From JBMNQI01 sp050944055 (lineage in GTDB: Bacteria; Bacillota; Clostridia; Oscillospirales; Oscillospiraceae): a stretch of 64,000 nucleotides of DNA. Of the stretch, positions 33,856 through 43,368 are shown piece after piece (the stretch's first letter is position 1; each line of letters starts with the position of its first letter). Location of the stretch: assembly GCA_050944055.1 (NCBI GenBank), contig JBMNQI010000001.1, positions 17,231 to 81,230 of the forward strand, given 5' to 3'. Below the pieces are notes generated by a model. The model ran no database searches and was not told the origin of the DNA. It saw only the letters and a program-made list of their open reading frames with translations. A program made the translations under genes and the position numbers.

Positions 33856-34517
33856 TTTTGGAAGGTATAGACGGTGCGGGCAAGTCCACGCAGTTTGAGC
33901 TGCTGACTCAGCGCCTGAGCCGCGAGGGCTGCGATTTTCAGAAAATTGTCTTCCCGCAGTACTCGGAGCCGTCCTCGGCGCTTATACGCATGTATCTCGG
34001 CGGGGAATTCGGCGGCGGGCCTGACGCCGTCAACGCCTACGCCGCGTCAGCGTTTTTCGCCGTCGACCGTGTCGCGTCATATATAAAGGTTTGGGGCGAA
34101 TACTACAGATCGGGCGGCCTTTTGGTTGCGGACAGGTATACCACCTCAAACGCCATACACCAGGGCGCGAAGCTGCCCGATAGCGAAAAGAGCGGCTTTT
34201 TCCGCTGGCTGTTCGACTTTGAGTATAATCTGCTCGGGCTGCCGAAGCCGGAGCTTGTACTATATCTTGATATGCCCGCCGAGCTGAGCGTAAAACTGCT
34301 CAGGACGCGGGGCGGCGAGCGCGATATACACGAGCTTGACGAGGAATACCTCATTTCCTGCCGCAAGACTGCCCTGCGGGCCGCCCGGGAGGACGGGTGG
34401 AAGGTGATTTCGTGCGCGCCGGGCGGCATACTGCGTTCGGTCGACGAGATACACGAGGAGATATTCGGCGAGGTCGCCGCGGCAGCGCGGGCAGGCCGCG
34501 ATAAAAGCCGTTTTTAG
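33843..34517 (+). CDS. tmk: Thymidylate kinase
   Basis: A 224-residue P-loop kinase that phosphorylates dTMP. It shows the Walker A motif EGIDGAGKST at residues 7-16, the DRYTTSNAIHQGAKL substrate segment and the TRGGERD lid. It differs from the canonical DRYxxSSxAYQG pattern in the way common to a clostridial subgroup, so I call it a thymidylate kinase-like enzyme with good but not full certainty. Confidence 0.88.
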   Translation: MPLIVLEGIDGAGKSTQFELLTQRLSREGCDFQKIVFPQYSEPSSALIRMYLGGEFGGGPDAVNAYAASAFFAVDRVASYIKVWGEYYRSGGLLVADRYTTSNAIHQGAKLPDSEKSGFFRWLFDFEYNLLGLPKPELVLYLDMPAELSVKLLRTRGGERDIHELDEEYLISCRKTALRAAREDGWKVISCAPGGILRSVDEIHEEIFGEVAAAARAGRDKSRF

Positions 34518-34573
34518 CGTATTATTCGAAACATTTTTAATAAAAAGTCTGCATGACGCGAAAGGAGGCCAGT

Positions 34574-35116
34574 ATGATTTATTTACTGTTGGGAAAAGGA
34601 TTTGAGGAGATGGAGGCCGTCGCTTCAATCGACATTCTCCGCCGCGCGGATATTGACGTTAAGACCGCGGGTATAGGCGGAAGGCAGGTAGCAGGCGCCC
34701 ACGGAATTACCATAACGGCCGACATAACCGTGGAAGAGGCGGGAGAGGCCGAATTGGTCATACTTCCGGGAGGAATGGGCGGCGTCCAGAGCATCCTGGA
34801 AAGTTCTGCGGCAATGGAGCTTATCAAGAAAACCTATGAAAAAGGCGGTTCTTTGGCCGCGGTTTGCGCGGCGCCCATGATTCTTGGAAAGCTCGGCTTC
34901 CTGAAAGGGAAAAAAGCCGTTATCTACCCCGGCATGGAAAAAGAGATAGACGGCGCCGATGTCCAAAATGGAGCCAAGGCGGTCGTCGATGGCCGCGTCA
35001 TAACCGGCCAGGCGCCGGGAGCTGCTATAGACTTTGCCCTGGAGCTTGTTTCCTATCTGAAGGGAGAGGCATCCAGGGAAAAAGTGCGTTCAGTGCTGCA
35101 TTACGGGCAGGAATAG
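34574..35116 (+). CDS. DJ-1/PfpI family protein
   Basis: A 180-residue protein of the DJ-1 branch. It begins MIYLLLGKGFEEMEAVASID, with the conserved Glu and the nucleophile elbow AAVCAAPMILGKLG holding the reactive cysteine. Members act as deglycase/glyoxalase-like or redox chaperone enzymes. The ATG at 34574 follows AAAGGAGG. It appears to be the last gene on this strand before a non-coding stretch that contains a small opposite-strand gene. Confidence 0.9.
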   Translation: MIYLLLGKGFEEMEAVASIDILRRADIDVKTAGIGGRQVAGAHGITITADITVEEAGEAELVILPGGMGGVQSILESSAAMELIKKTYEKGGSLAAVCAAPMILGKLGFLKGKKAVIYPGMEKEIDGADVQNGAKAVVDGRVITGQAPGAAIDFALELVSYLKGEASREKVRSVLHYGQE

Positions 35117-35257
35117 GTATTGACTGCCATTATAGGGAGAGAGCTGCCCTGTGTATAGGGCAGCCCCGGTCCTGCTGGCAAAATCGAGGATTTAAGCTTG
35201 CGCCTGCTAACGGCGCAGGCCTGCTATGGACGGATTCGGACAGTGCGTAAGTAAGAT
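35117..35257. other. Non-coding stretch with hairpins downstream of the DJ-1 gene
   Basis: Two GC-rich inverted repeats are visible: GCTGCCC/GGGCAGC (about 35145-35165) and GCCTGC/GCAGGC (about 35205-35222). Neither is followed by a good T tract on either strand. They may be 3'-end hairpins of the convergent DJ-1 and micropeptide transcripts. Confidence 0.4.
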
Positions 35258-35371
35258 TTAGCAGCGGTTTCCGGTGCCCGCGAAACCATTTCCGCAGCAG
35301 CAGCACAGGAGCAGTATGATAAGTATTATGCACAAGCACCCGTTTCCGTCGAAGAAATCACTATTAAACAT
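35258..35371 (-). CDS. Cysteine-rich hydrophobic micropeptide, 37 residues
   Basis: On the minus strand a GCGAGGTG ribosome site is followed by an ATG at 35371 and a 37-codon frame. The peptide has a polar N-terminus (MFNSDFFDGNG), a hydrophobic stretch IILIILLL flanked by cysteines, a run of four cysteines and a Gly-rich tail ending in RC. It resembles in layout the very short YjcZ-like or other sporulation-associated membrane peptides, but I do not recognise the family. Six of its seven cysteines lie within or next to the hydrophobic core. It sits in an otherwise empty 330-base gap between the DJ-1 and mltG genes. Confidence 0.6.
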   Translation of the reverse strand: MFNSDFFDGNGCLCIILIILLLCCCCGNGFAGTGNRC

Positions 35372-35449
35372 TTTTTCACCTCGCTATACTTTTCTGAGCC
35401 ATTCTATGCAGGTTCCATCCGCCCTGTTACGATGAAAGGATTATTGATT

Positions 35450-36805
35450 ATGTCCCCAAGTTTTGACGACCGCGATTTTGATATCAACCGGCCCGCCGAC
35501 GATCTTGACCTTGACGAATTCAGGCGTTTGGCCGAGTCTAATGAGCCAGTCGAAAAAAGTGAGGCGGAGAATTTCGACTTTACGCGGCTGACGCAAAAGA
35601 AGCCCGCCGTGGAAAATGCAAGTGAACGGAGGCAGACTGTGCCCAGGCCTGTTAAAAAGCCTGAGGGCAGTAAGAAGGAAGTAAGCCGGCCCGCGAAAAT
35701 GCCTAAGCCCCGGGAAGATAAAAAACCGGAGCGGGACATAAGGACCGAAAAGACTGTCGAACTGGGTTCCCGCAGGCGCACGGGCTGCCTCGGCGCGCTT
35801 TTGTTTTTTGCTTTCATTGTAGGGATTTCGACTTTGCTGGCAGTGGTCGGCTGGATGGCGGCGACGGACGTGCTGGCGCTTGGCAAGGACTACGAGACGG
35901 CCGTTATTGAGATAGAGGAGACGGACGGGCTGCCCGACGTGGCCCGGAAGCTTTCAGAGAAGGGTATAATCGAATATCCGTGGCTTTTCCGCCTTTTCGG
36001 CAGAATCGCCGACGCCGAGGAGAAAATCCAACCGGGCTCCTTCGAGCTCAACACAACTATGGACTACCGCGCGATAATAACTTCCATGGGGTCTCATTCC
36101 CCGACACGGCTTACGGTCAAGATAACCATCCCCGAAGGCTTTACGCTCAAGGAGACGCTTAAAAAGCTTGCCGACAACGGCGTTGCCTCTTACGACAAGC
36201 TGCTGGACACCGCGGCGAATTACGATTTTGAATACAGCTTCCTCAGCGAGCTGCCGCTGGGCGACGAAAACAGGCTCGAGGGCTATTTGTTCCCGGACAC
36301 CTATGAATTCTATATAGAAGAGAATACGGTTACGGCGATAAACAAGCTGCTTTCCAACTTCAATTCAAAATTCGGCACGGAAATGAGGGAGCGCGCCGAG
36401 GAGATGGGATATTCGATACACGATATCGTTACTATCGCCTCGCTTATTGAGGAGGAGGCCGCAAACGACTCGGAGCGCGCTACCGTCGCTTCCGTCATAT
36501 ATAACCGTTTGAGCAGCGATTCCTTCCCCTACCTGCAGATCGACGCGACAGTGCAGTATGCCCTGCCTGAGCGCAAGGAGGAGCTGAGCCTCGACGACCT
36601 CCAGATAGACAGCCCCTATAACACCTATAAATACCCCGGCCTGCCGGCAGGCCCGATAGCAAATCCGGGTTGGGCGTCTCTCAACGCCGCGCTTTACCCG
36701 GCATCTACAGATTACTATTTCTACGCCCTTGGAGCGGACGGGACGCACCATTTCTCAAGGACGAAGGACGAGCACGACGCGTTCGTCGCACAGATGAACG
36801 GCTAA
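35450..36805 (+). CDS. mltG: Endolytic peptidoglycan transglycosylase MltG (YceG family)
   Basis: A 451-residue membrane protein with a long charged cytoplasmic N-terminus (about 105 residues), one membrane segment (GCLGALLFFAFIVGISTLLAV) and an extracellular LysM-like plus YceG catalytic domain. The catalytic glutamate lies in TIASLIEEEA, and YKYPGLPAGPIANPG is diagnostic. It cuts nascent glycan strands. The start at 35450 has an AAAGGA ribosome site nine bases upstream; an ATG at 35432 does not. Confidence 0.9.
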   Translation: MSPSFDDRDFDINRPADDLDLDEFRRLAESNEPVEKSEAENFDFTRLTQKKPAVENASERRQTVPRPVKKPEGSKKEVSRPAKMPKPREDKKPERDIRTEKTVELGSRRRTGCLGALLFFAFIVGISTLLAVVGWMAATDVLALGKDYETAVIEIEETDGLPDVARKLSEKGIIEYPWLFRLFGRIADAEEKIQPGSFELNTTMDYRAIITSMGSHSPTRLTVKITIPEGFTLKETLKKLADNGVASYDKLLDTAANYDFEYSFLSELPLGDENRLEGYLFPDTYEFYIEENTVTAINKLLSNFNSKFGTEMRERAEEMGYSIHDIVTIASLIEEEAANDSERATVASVIYNRLSSDSFPYLQIDATVQYALPERKEELSLDDLQIDSPYNTYKYPGLPAGPIANPGWASLNAALYPASTDYYFYALGADGTHHFSRTKDEHDAFVAQMNG

Positions 36806-36829
36806 TCTATACAATGGGAGCATAATCGC

Positions 36830-39469
36830 ATGGAACCGATGGGACTGAACACAATACGCGAAAAATTCCTTTCATTCTTCGAGAGCAAGGGGCATTTGAG
36901 GCACGCGAGCTTTCCCCTCGTGCCTCAGGGGGACAACAGCCTGCTGCTTATCAACTCAGGGATGGCGCCTTTAAAGCCTTATTTTTCAGGCGAGGTCACG
37001 CCGCCGTCCAAACGCATGACCACCTGCCAGAAATGCATCAGGACGCCGGATATAGAGCGTGTGGGCAAAACCAGCCGCCACGGCACCTTCTTTGAAATGC
37101 TGGGGAACTTCTCCTTCGGGGACTATTTCAAACGCGAGGCGGCGGCCTGGGCGTGGGAGTTTGTGACGGAAGTAATGCAGATACCAAAGGACAGGCTGTA
37201 TGTGACAGTCTATCTTGACGACGACGAGGCCTACGATATCTGGACTAAGGAGGTCGGCGTCGACCCGTCGCATGTTTCCCGCCTCGGCAAGGCGGATAAT
37301 TTCTGGGAGATCGGCTCCGGCCCCTGCGGCCCCTGCTCCGAGATTTATTTTGACCGCGGCGAGAAGTATTCCTGCGGCAGCCCGGACTGCAAGGTCGGCT
37401 GCGACTGCGACCGCTATGTCGAATTCTGGAACCTTGTGTTCACCCAGTTCCATAACGACGGCAACGGCAATTACACTGAGCTTAAGCAGAAGAATATCGA
37501 CACCGGCATGGGTCTGGAGCGCCTTGCCTGCATAATGCAGGGCGTCGAGAGCCTGTTCGACGTCGATACGGTCATGAATATAACAAAGCATGTCTCGCAA
37601 ATCACAGGCGCTGTCTACGGGCAGAGCGAGAGCACGGACGTTTCCCTGCGCGTCATAACGGACCATATACGCTCGACGACAATGATGGTATGCGACGGGA
37701 TACTCCCGTCCAACGAGGGCCGCGGCTATGTGCTGCGCCGGCTCCTGCGCCGCGCCGCGCGCCACGGTCGCCTGCTCGGCGTCGACCGCCCCTTCCTTTA
37801 CGAGGTCTGCGGCACGGTCATAAACGAAAGCAGGAAAGCCTATCCCGAGCTTGAGGAAAAACGCGATTATATACGCCGAATAATAAAGCTGGAGGAGGAA
37901 AACTTCAGCCGCACAATCGACTCCGGCATGCGCATACTTGAAGGACTTATGGCGGAGCTTGAATCAAAGAACCAAAAGATTCTCTCGGGTGAAGACAGCT
38001 TCAAGCTCTACGATACCTACGGGTTCCCCGTCGACCTCACAATAGAGATACTGGCCGAGAAGGGCCTGACTCTGGACCGCGAAGGCTTCGATAATCTGAT
38101 GAACGAGCAGCGGACGCGCGCCCGGGCGGCGAGGGCGGCCCTCGGGGACTTTGCCTGGGAGGGCATTGACCTGGGGCTCGACCGGGATATTGTAACGGAG
38201 TTTACGGGCTACGAGAGATTTGAGGAAGAAGACGCGACTGTGCTCGCAATAGTGGTCGGGGATGAACAGCGCTCGGCGGCCTATGAGGGCGAAAAAGCCG
38301 TTGTCGTACTCGATAAGACCCCGTTTTACGCGGAGCAGGGCGGCCAGGTCACGGATACGGGCAAGCTGACAGCCGACGGTATTCTGTTTGAAGTCACCGA
38401 CGTAAGGAAGTCCAAAGACGGCAAATACATGCATAACGGCGTTGTTAAAAAGGGCCGGGTAAACGTATCCGCAAAGCTCAGGGCATCCATCGACGCTGAA
38501 CGCCGCCGCGCTATTATGCGCGCGCACAGCGCGACGCATTTACTGCAAAAGGCCCTGCGTAGCGTATTGGGAACGCACGTGGAGCAGGCCGGCTCCCTCG
38601 TTACGCCGGACAGGCTGCGCTTCGACTTCACGCATTTTTCGGCCGTAACGCCGCAGGAGCTGGAGGCGGTAGAGCGCGAGGTGAACGAGGCCATTCTGGC
38701 CGACCTGCCTGTCTCGGCAACTGAGATGCCGATTGCCGAGGCGCGCGCTTTGGGCGCGATGGCGCTCTTCGGCGAAAAATACGGCGATATAGTCCGCGTA
38801 ATTAAAATGGGCGATTATTCCGCCGAGCTTTGCGGCGGAACGCATCTGAGCAACACCGCGAAAGCCGGTTCCTTCCGCATACTGAGCGAGGCCTCCATCG
38901 CCTCCGGCGTGCGGCGCATCGAGGCTGTCGTCGGCAAGGAGGCGCTTAGGTCGGCGGACGAAAACGCGGTGCTTATACACGCTGTAGCCGAAAGGCTCAA
39001 AACAAATCCCTCCGACCTGAAGCACAGGGCCGATCAGCTCATGAACGAAGTGTCCGAGCTGCGCCGCTCTAATGATAACCTCCGGGAAAAGCTGATGCGC
39101 GGCGAGGCTCTGGAGTATTTAGGCTCCGCCCGCGACGTAAAAGGGCTGAAGCTTATTACAGCCGAGCTTGAAGGCCGGAGCGCGGAAGAAATGCGCTCCA
39201 TGGGCGACTTTTTCCGCGACAAGAGCGACGCCGTTGTCGCCGTGCTGGCTTCAGTCAACAGCGGCCGGATAAGCTTCCTATGCGTCTGCGGCAGGGAGGC
39301 AATATCCAAAGGCCTCAAGGCCGGCGACATTATAAAGCACGTCTGCGCAACCACAGGCGGCTCGGGCGGCGGCAAGCCGGACAGCGCCATGGGCGGAGGA
39401 AAGGACATAAGCAAACTGGGCGAGGCCCTGGCTTCCGTGGAAGGCTTTATCGCTTCCAAGCTAGGTTAA
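36830..39469 (+). CDS. alaS: Alanine-tRNA ligase
   Basis: An 879-residue class II synthetase. It shows the aminoacylation core (FLSFFESKGHLRHASFPLVP, VFTQFHNDGNG), the editing-domain zinc motifs RAHSATHLLQ and CGGTHLSNT, and a C-terminal DHHA1/oligomerisation domain with GGSGGGKPDSAMGGG. Length is typical. Confidence 0.97.
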   Translation: MEPMGLNTIREKFLSFFESKGHLRHASFPLVPQGDNSLLLINSGMAPLKPYFSGEVTPPSKRMTTCQKCIRTPDIERVGKTSRHGTFFEMLGNFSFGDYFKREAAAWAWEFVTEVMQIPKDRLYVTVYLDDDEAYDIWTKEVGVDPSHVSRLGKADNFWEIGSGPCGPCSEIYFDRGEKYSCGSPDCKVGCDCDRYVEFWNLVFTQFHNDGNGNYTELKQKNIDTGMGLERLACIMQGVESLFDVDTVMNITKHVSQITGAVYGQSESTDVSLRVITDHIRSTTMMVCDGILPSNEGRGYVLRRLLRRAARHGRLLGVDRPFLYEVCGTVINESRKAYPELEEKRDYIRRIIKLEEENFSRTIDSGMRILEGLMAELESKNQKILSGEDSFKLYDTYGFPVDLTIEILAEKGLTLDREGFDNLMNEQRTRARAARAALGDFAWEGIDLGLDRDIVTEFTGYERFEEEDATVLAIVVGDEQRSAAYEGEKAVVVLDKTPFYAEQGGQVTDTGKLTADGILFEVTDVRKSKDGKYMHNGVVKKGRVNVSAKLRASIDAERRRAIMRAHSATHLLQKALRSVLGTHVEQAGSLVTPDRLRFDFTHFSAVTPQELEAVEREVNEAILADLPVSATEMPIAEARALGAMALFGEKYGDIVRVIKMGDYSAELCGGTHLSNTAKAGSFRILSEASIASGVRRIEAVVGKEALRSADENAVLIHAVAERLKTNPSDLKHRADQLMNEVSELRRSNDNLREKLMRGEALEYLGSARDVKGLKLITAELEGRSAEEMRSMGDFFRDKSDAVVAVLASVNSGRISFLCVCGREAISKGLKAGDIIKHVCATTGGSGGGKPDSAMGGGKDISKLGEALASVEGFIASKLG

Positions 39470-39499
39470 CATAACATTATTCCGAACGGAGGAAACAAT

Positions 39500-39838
39500 A
39501 TGTCTGACTGCCTATTTTGCAAAATCGCGGCGGGGGAAATACCGTCTGCGCGCGTCTATGAGGACGATACCGTTTTAGCCTTCCGAGACATTGACCCGAA
39601 AGCGCCAATCCACTTCCTCGTCATTCCAAAGGCCCATATCGACTCCGCGGCGAGCATCGACAGTTCAAATTCCAAAGTCGTGGCTCATATATTCGAGGTA
39701 ATAGCCGAGACTGCGAAAAAGGAAGGTGCAGGCAGCTTCCGCGTGGTCACGAACTGCGGCGAGCAGGCCGGTCAGAGCGTCGGGCACCTGCACTTCCATG
39801 TGCTTGCCGGCCGCGATTTGACATGGCCTCCGGGCTAA
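39500..39838 (+). CDS. HIT family nucleotide-binding hydrolase (HinT-like)
   Basis: A 112-residue histidine-triad protein. It begins CLFCKIAAGEIPSARVYED and ends with the triad GHLHFHVLAG. HinT-like proteins hydrolyse AMP-lysine-type phosphoramidates, including aminoacyl-adenylates. GGAGG precedes the ATG, 30 bases after alaS, so co-transcription is likely; a strong terminator follows. Confidence 0.92.
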   Translation: MSDCLFCKIAAGEIPSARVYEDDTVLAFRDIDPKAPIHFLVIPKAHIDSAASIDSSNSKVVAHIFEVIAETAKKEGAGSFRVVTNCGEQAGQSVGHLHFHVLAGRDLTWPPG

Positions 39839-39898
39839 TTGCGGCACTATTATTCATTCACCGCCATGCGCGGCCGGAACTCTGCTGGGCTTAGCCTT

Positions 39899-39928
39899 AA
39901 GCGGGCGGTATGAGCCGTCCGCTTTTTT
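39899..39928 (+). terminator. Intrinsic terminator after alaS-HIT
   Basis: GCGGGCGG pairs with CCGTCCGC (one G-U pair) around TATGAG and is followed by TTTTTT. Confidence 0.9.
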
Positions 39929-40030
39929 GCTTTGGAGAGCTTCAAACCGGCGCGCCACGCCAATTTTCGTCGCGCAGATTGACGTGCGTTATACGAATAC
40001 TTTCAGCGCGTCTGCGCAATGGAGGTCAAC

Positions 40031-40075
40031 ATGTGCTTTCCGCGGCTGAACATAGCAACTGAAAGACATGCGTAA
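40031..40075 (+). CDS. Possible leader peptide overlapping the comEC start
   Basis: A strong GGAGG ribosome site (40021-40025) serves an ATG at 40031 that encodes only 14 residues (MCFPRLNIATERHA). The TAA stop at 40073-40075 lies just past the comEC ATG at 40068 in another frame. The comEC start itself has only a weak GAAAG. Translation of comEC may therefore depend on reinitiation. Real expression is unproven. Confidence 0.4.
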   Translation: MCFPRLNIATERHA

Positions 40076-42287
40076 GCTGGGAATATTCTCGCTCGGCTTT
40101 GCCGCCGCCTGCTTTGCATCGCAGTATCTGCTTCCCGCAAACATTCTCTTATGGTTTGTGGGCGGCGCGCTGATTCTGTCTATTGCGTCCGCGCTGCTGC
40201 TTCGCGGAGACTGGCGCATACGCGCCGCTGTCTTTCTTTCGGGAGCCGCCGTATCCTTTGGGCTAAGCTATGCGCATTACCTTACGCATGACGTAAAGGC
40301 AGCGGCGCAGGACGGGCGTGAGGAAATAATAACCGCCCGTGCTGAAGCCTATACGGAGGCGACGGACTGGGGCTGCCGTGTGCTCGTGCGCACAGACGGG
40401 CTGAAAGCCTATCTCTATCTGCAGGACGATGTGGACATAGCGCCCGGAGATGAAATAACTCTGCGCGCAAAGCTCAGCCTGCCGCGAAAGGAAATAAGAG
40501 ATTATTATAATTCAAAAGGCGTTTATCTTACGGCGGTGCAAAAAAGCGAGCCCGTTTATTCCCGCCCGGCAAAAGTCCCCATGCGATACTGGCCGGCAGT
40601 AGTTTTCAATTCGCTGAAGCGCAGCATAGCTTCAGGCTTTTCGCCCGATGTATCCGGCCTTGTAAACGCGGTCGTCACAGGAGACGACTCCGGGTTGGAG
40701 GAGAGCCTTGTTTCGGCGATAAGCAGCACGGGGCTTACGCACGTTGTCGTCGTCTCGGGCATGCACTTTTCATATCTTCTGGCTTTTCTCTATTTACTGA
40801 CAGGCAAAAACCCGCGCAGGCGCTTAATCGCTCTTCCAATCCTGCTTTTCTTCATGGCCGTCACCGGATTTACGCCGTCGGTCATGCGCGCCGGGATAAT
40901 CGCGATTATTCTGCTTCCGGCTCCGGTATTAAAAAGGGAGTACGACCCTCTGACGGGTTTGGGGCTCTCGCTTATAATTATGCTGGGCATAAACCCCAAG
41001 GCCGCGCTGAGCATAAGCCTGCAGCTGAGCTACGCGTCGTTCCTGGGTCTTCTGCTGTTTTCGCCGCGGATTTATTCCGCTTTCAGGCAAAGGCTTCATA
41101 GCAAACTGCGCATTTTAGACCGTATCCTCAAATACGTATGCTCGTCCGCAGCGGCGACGCTTGGGGCGATGGCGCTGACCGTACCGCTTACAGCCGTATA
41201 CTTCGGGCGGGTCTCGGTACTTGCCCCGCTTGCCAATCTTGTGACCCTGCCGGTTGTAGTCTTTATTTTCATAGGCGGCGTTATTGTCGGCGCTTTGGGC
41301 ATATTTCTTCCTCTTGCCGCTTCGGCTCTGTCGTTTATCGTATGGCCGTTCGCCAGGTATTTCGATTGGATGGCGACGCTTCTCAGCCGCACTCAGGCCA
41401 TATCGTTTTCGACCGGCAACCCGTTCCTCTTATACTGGCTCGTGTTCGCTTACGCGATAATACTGCTGATGCTGCTTGCTCCCAGGCCCGGAAAGAAGTT
41501 CTATATCCCGCTTGCCTGTCTTGCGGTCTCCTTCTGCGCCGCCTGCTGCGCGGGCCTTATGCTCTATTCAGATACGCTGAGCCTGGTTATATCGGACGTG
41601 GGGCAGGGCAGCTGCGCCGTACTCTCGTCCGGGAGCTGCAGCGCCGTATTTGACTGCGGAGGCAGCAAAGCGGCGGACAAAGCGCAAAACGCGCTGTCCG
41701 CGCTGGGAAAGACGTCTCTCGACGCGCTGGTTCTGACGCATCTGCATGCTGACCATGCAGGCGGCGCCGCGTCTCTTATTTCCTGCATGAAGGTCGATGC
41801 GCTCTACCTTCCCATGACGGCGGACAGGGACGGGCTTTTAGGCGGCATACTCCAAAAAGCGCGGGAGTACGGAACCAGGGTAATATACGTCACGGAGGAT
41901 ATGACTCTCGAGCTTGGCAATACAAGAGTAAGGCTGGTAGCGCCTCTGGGGCGGGAGGACAACGAGGCGGGGCTTGCCGCCATAATAACCAGGGACGATT
42001 TCGATGCGCTGATTACAGGCGACATGGGCTCGGAAACGGAGATCAGGCTGGCATCGCGGTATGAGCTGCCGAAGACTGAGGTGTTCATAGTCAGCCATCA
42101 CGGCTCAAAAAACGGCTCATGCAAAATGCTGCTAGATGAAATAAAACCCGACATTGCCGTTATTTCTGTAGGAGAAGGCAATACATACGGGCATCCGTCC
42201 GGCGAGGCGGTTTCGCGGCTTAAATCAGCGGGCGCCGAAATATACAGGACGGACTTAAACGGAAGCATAAGCATAACTCTTAATTGA
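40068..42287 (+). CDS. comEC: DNA uptake channel protein ComEC/Rec2
   Basis: A 739-residue polytopic membrane protein that moves single-stranded DNA across the membrane in natural transformation. The N-terminal part has hydrophobic segments and a DUF4131-like domain. The competence domain follows (TGDDSGLEESLVSAISSTGL, then VVVSGMHFSYLLAFL). The C-terminal metallo-beta-lactamase domain contains HLHADHAGG near residue 557 and VSHHGSKNGS. No comEA is adjacent; holA follows, a common clostridial arrangement. Confidence 0.92.
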   Translation: MRKLGIFSLGFAAACFASQYLLPANILLWFVGGALILSIASALLLRGDWRIRAAVFLSGAAVSFGLSYAHYLTHDVKAAAQDGREEIITARAEAYTEATDWGCRVLVRTDGLKAYLYLQDDVDIAPGDEITLRAKLSLPRKEIRDYYNSKGVYLTAVQKSEPVYSRPAKVPMRYWPAVVFNSLKRSIASGFSPDVSGLVNAVVTGDDSGLEESLVSAISSTGLTHVVVVSGMHFSYLLAFLYLLTGKNPRRRLIALPILLFFMAVTGFTPSVMRAGIIAIILLPAPVLKREYDPLTGLGLSLIIMLGINPKAALSISLQLSYASFLGLLLFSPRIYSAFRQRLHSKLRILDRILKYVCSSAAATLGAMALTVPLTAVYFGRVSVLAPLANLVTLPVVVFIFIGGVIVGALGIFLPLAASALSFIVWPFARYFDWMATLLSRTQAISFSTGNPFLLYWLVFAYAIILLMLLAPRPGKKFYIPLACLAVSFCAACCAGLMLYSDTLSLVISDVGQGSCAVLSSGSCSAVFDCGGSKAADKAQNALSALGKTSLDALVLTHLHADHAGGAASLISCMKVDALYLPMTADRDGLLGGILQKAREYGTRVIYVTEDMTLELGNTRVRLVAPLGREDNEAGLAAIITRDDFDALITGDMGSETEIRLASRYELPKTEVFIVSHHGSKNGSCKMLLDEIKPDIAVISVGEGNTYGHPSGEAVSRLKSAGAEIYRTDLNGSISITLN

Positions 42288-42318
42288 CTTTCGGGCGCGT
42301 TATGAAGGGGGGCGGCGT

Positions 42319-43368
42319 ATGTCCGGCGCGAAAAAGGGAAGCCCGGAGAGCCCGGGCTATAGGAAGCTAAAAGAAGATATAAAGAACGGCCGGCCCGCCC
42401 GGGGCTACGTATTTTACGGCGAGGAGACCTATCTCCGCGACTACTACGCGTCGTACCTTCGTAAAATGATGACGGATAAGGCGACGGAGTGTTTTAACTA
42501 CCGTGTGCTGGACGGCGGGAATCTTAACATGGATAAGCTGGAGTCAGCAGTCGAGACCCCGCCTATGTTCTCCGAGCGCGTCTATATACCCGTATGGGAT
42601 TATAATTTCTGGGCCCTGCCTGAAAACGAGCGCGAGCGTTTTACGGAGCTCATTTCAGACCTGCCGGAATACTGCTGCCTTGTTTTTTTGTTCGATACCT
42701 TGGAGTATAAACCGGACCACCGAAAGAAAAAGCTAAGCGAGGCCGTGGATAAAAACCTCCGCGTCGTGGAGTTTAAGCGCAGGGAGGCCGGCGATCTCTA
42801 CAGCTGGGTAAGGCAGAAATTCGTTCAGGCCGGCAGCGACATAGATAAAGAGCGGACGGACTACCTGATATTCCTGTGCGGCGGGCTTATGACCCTGCTT
42901 GAAAAAGAAATCGAGAAAATTGCGGCAAGGGCGGGACATCGCCTTGTAACAAAAGAGGATATAGACGCGGTCGCCGTACCCGTCGTCGAGGCCGTTGTGT
43001 TCGATTTGACAGACGCGCTGTCCAAAAACGACGCCGCGCAGGCCTTGACTGTGCTTGAGAAGCTCTTCGCCCTGCGCGAGGAGCCCATATCCCTGCTCGC
43101 CGTAATCGGGGGGCAGATGAGGAACGTCGCTCTGGCGAGGGTTGCGCTTGAAGAGGGGAAAAAGCCCTCCGAGCTTGCCGCCGCGCTGGGCTACCGTTCG
43201 GACTACCCGGCAAAAAGGCTTCTGGATACGGCGCGTCCGCTGTCGCTCAGAACCTGCCTTGAGCGCGTAAAACTGTGCGCGCAGTACGATTTACGCTTAA
43301 AAACCGCCGCCGGCAAGGAAGAAGTAATGCGGGAGCTGATTATGAAACTATGCCTCTTGTCCAAGTAG
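42319..43368 (+). CDS. holA: DNA polymerase III subunit delta
   Basis: A 349-residue clamp-loader subunit. It begins with GYVFYGEETYLRDYYASYLRK, the diagnostic N-terminal AAA+-like segment; the middle and C-terminal collar domain (EEPISLLAVIGGQMRNVALAR) fit HolA. AGGGGGGCGG precedes the ATG. It overlaps the ribonuclease M5 gene by 19 bases. Confidence 0.92.
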   Translation: MSGAKKGSPESPGYRKLKEDIKNGRPARGYVFYGEETYLRDYYASYLRKMMTDKATECFNYRVLDGGNLNMDKLESAVETPPMFSERVYIPVWDYNFWALPENERERFTELISDLPEYCCLVFLFDTLEYKPDHRKKKLSEAVDKNLRVVEFKRREAGDLYSWVRQKFVQAGSDIDKERTDYLIFLCGGLMTLLEKEIEKIAARAGHRLVTKEDIDAVAVPVVEAVVFDLTDALSKNDAAQALTVLEKLFALREEPISLLAVIGGQMRNVALARVALEEGKKPSELAAALGYRSDYPAKRLLDTARPLSLRTCLERVKLCAQYDLRLKTAAGKEEVMRELIMKLCLLSK

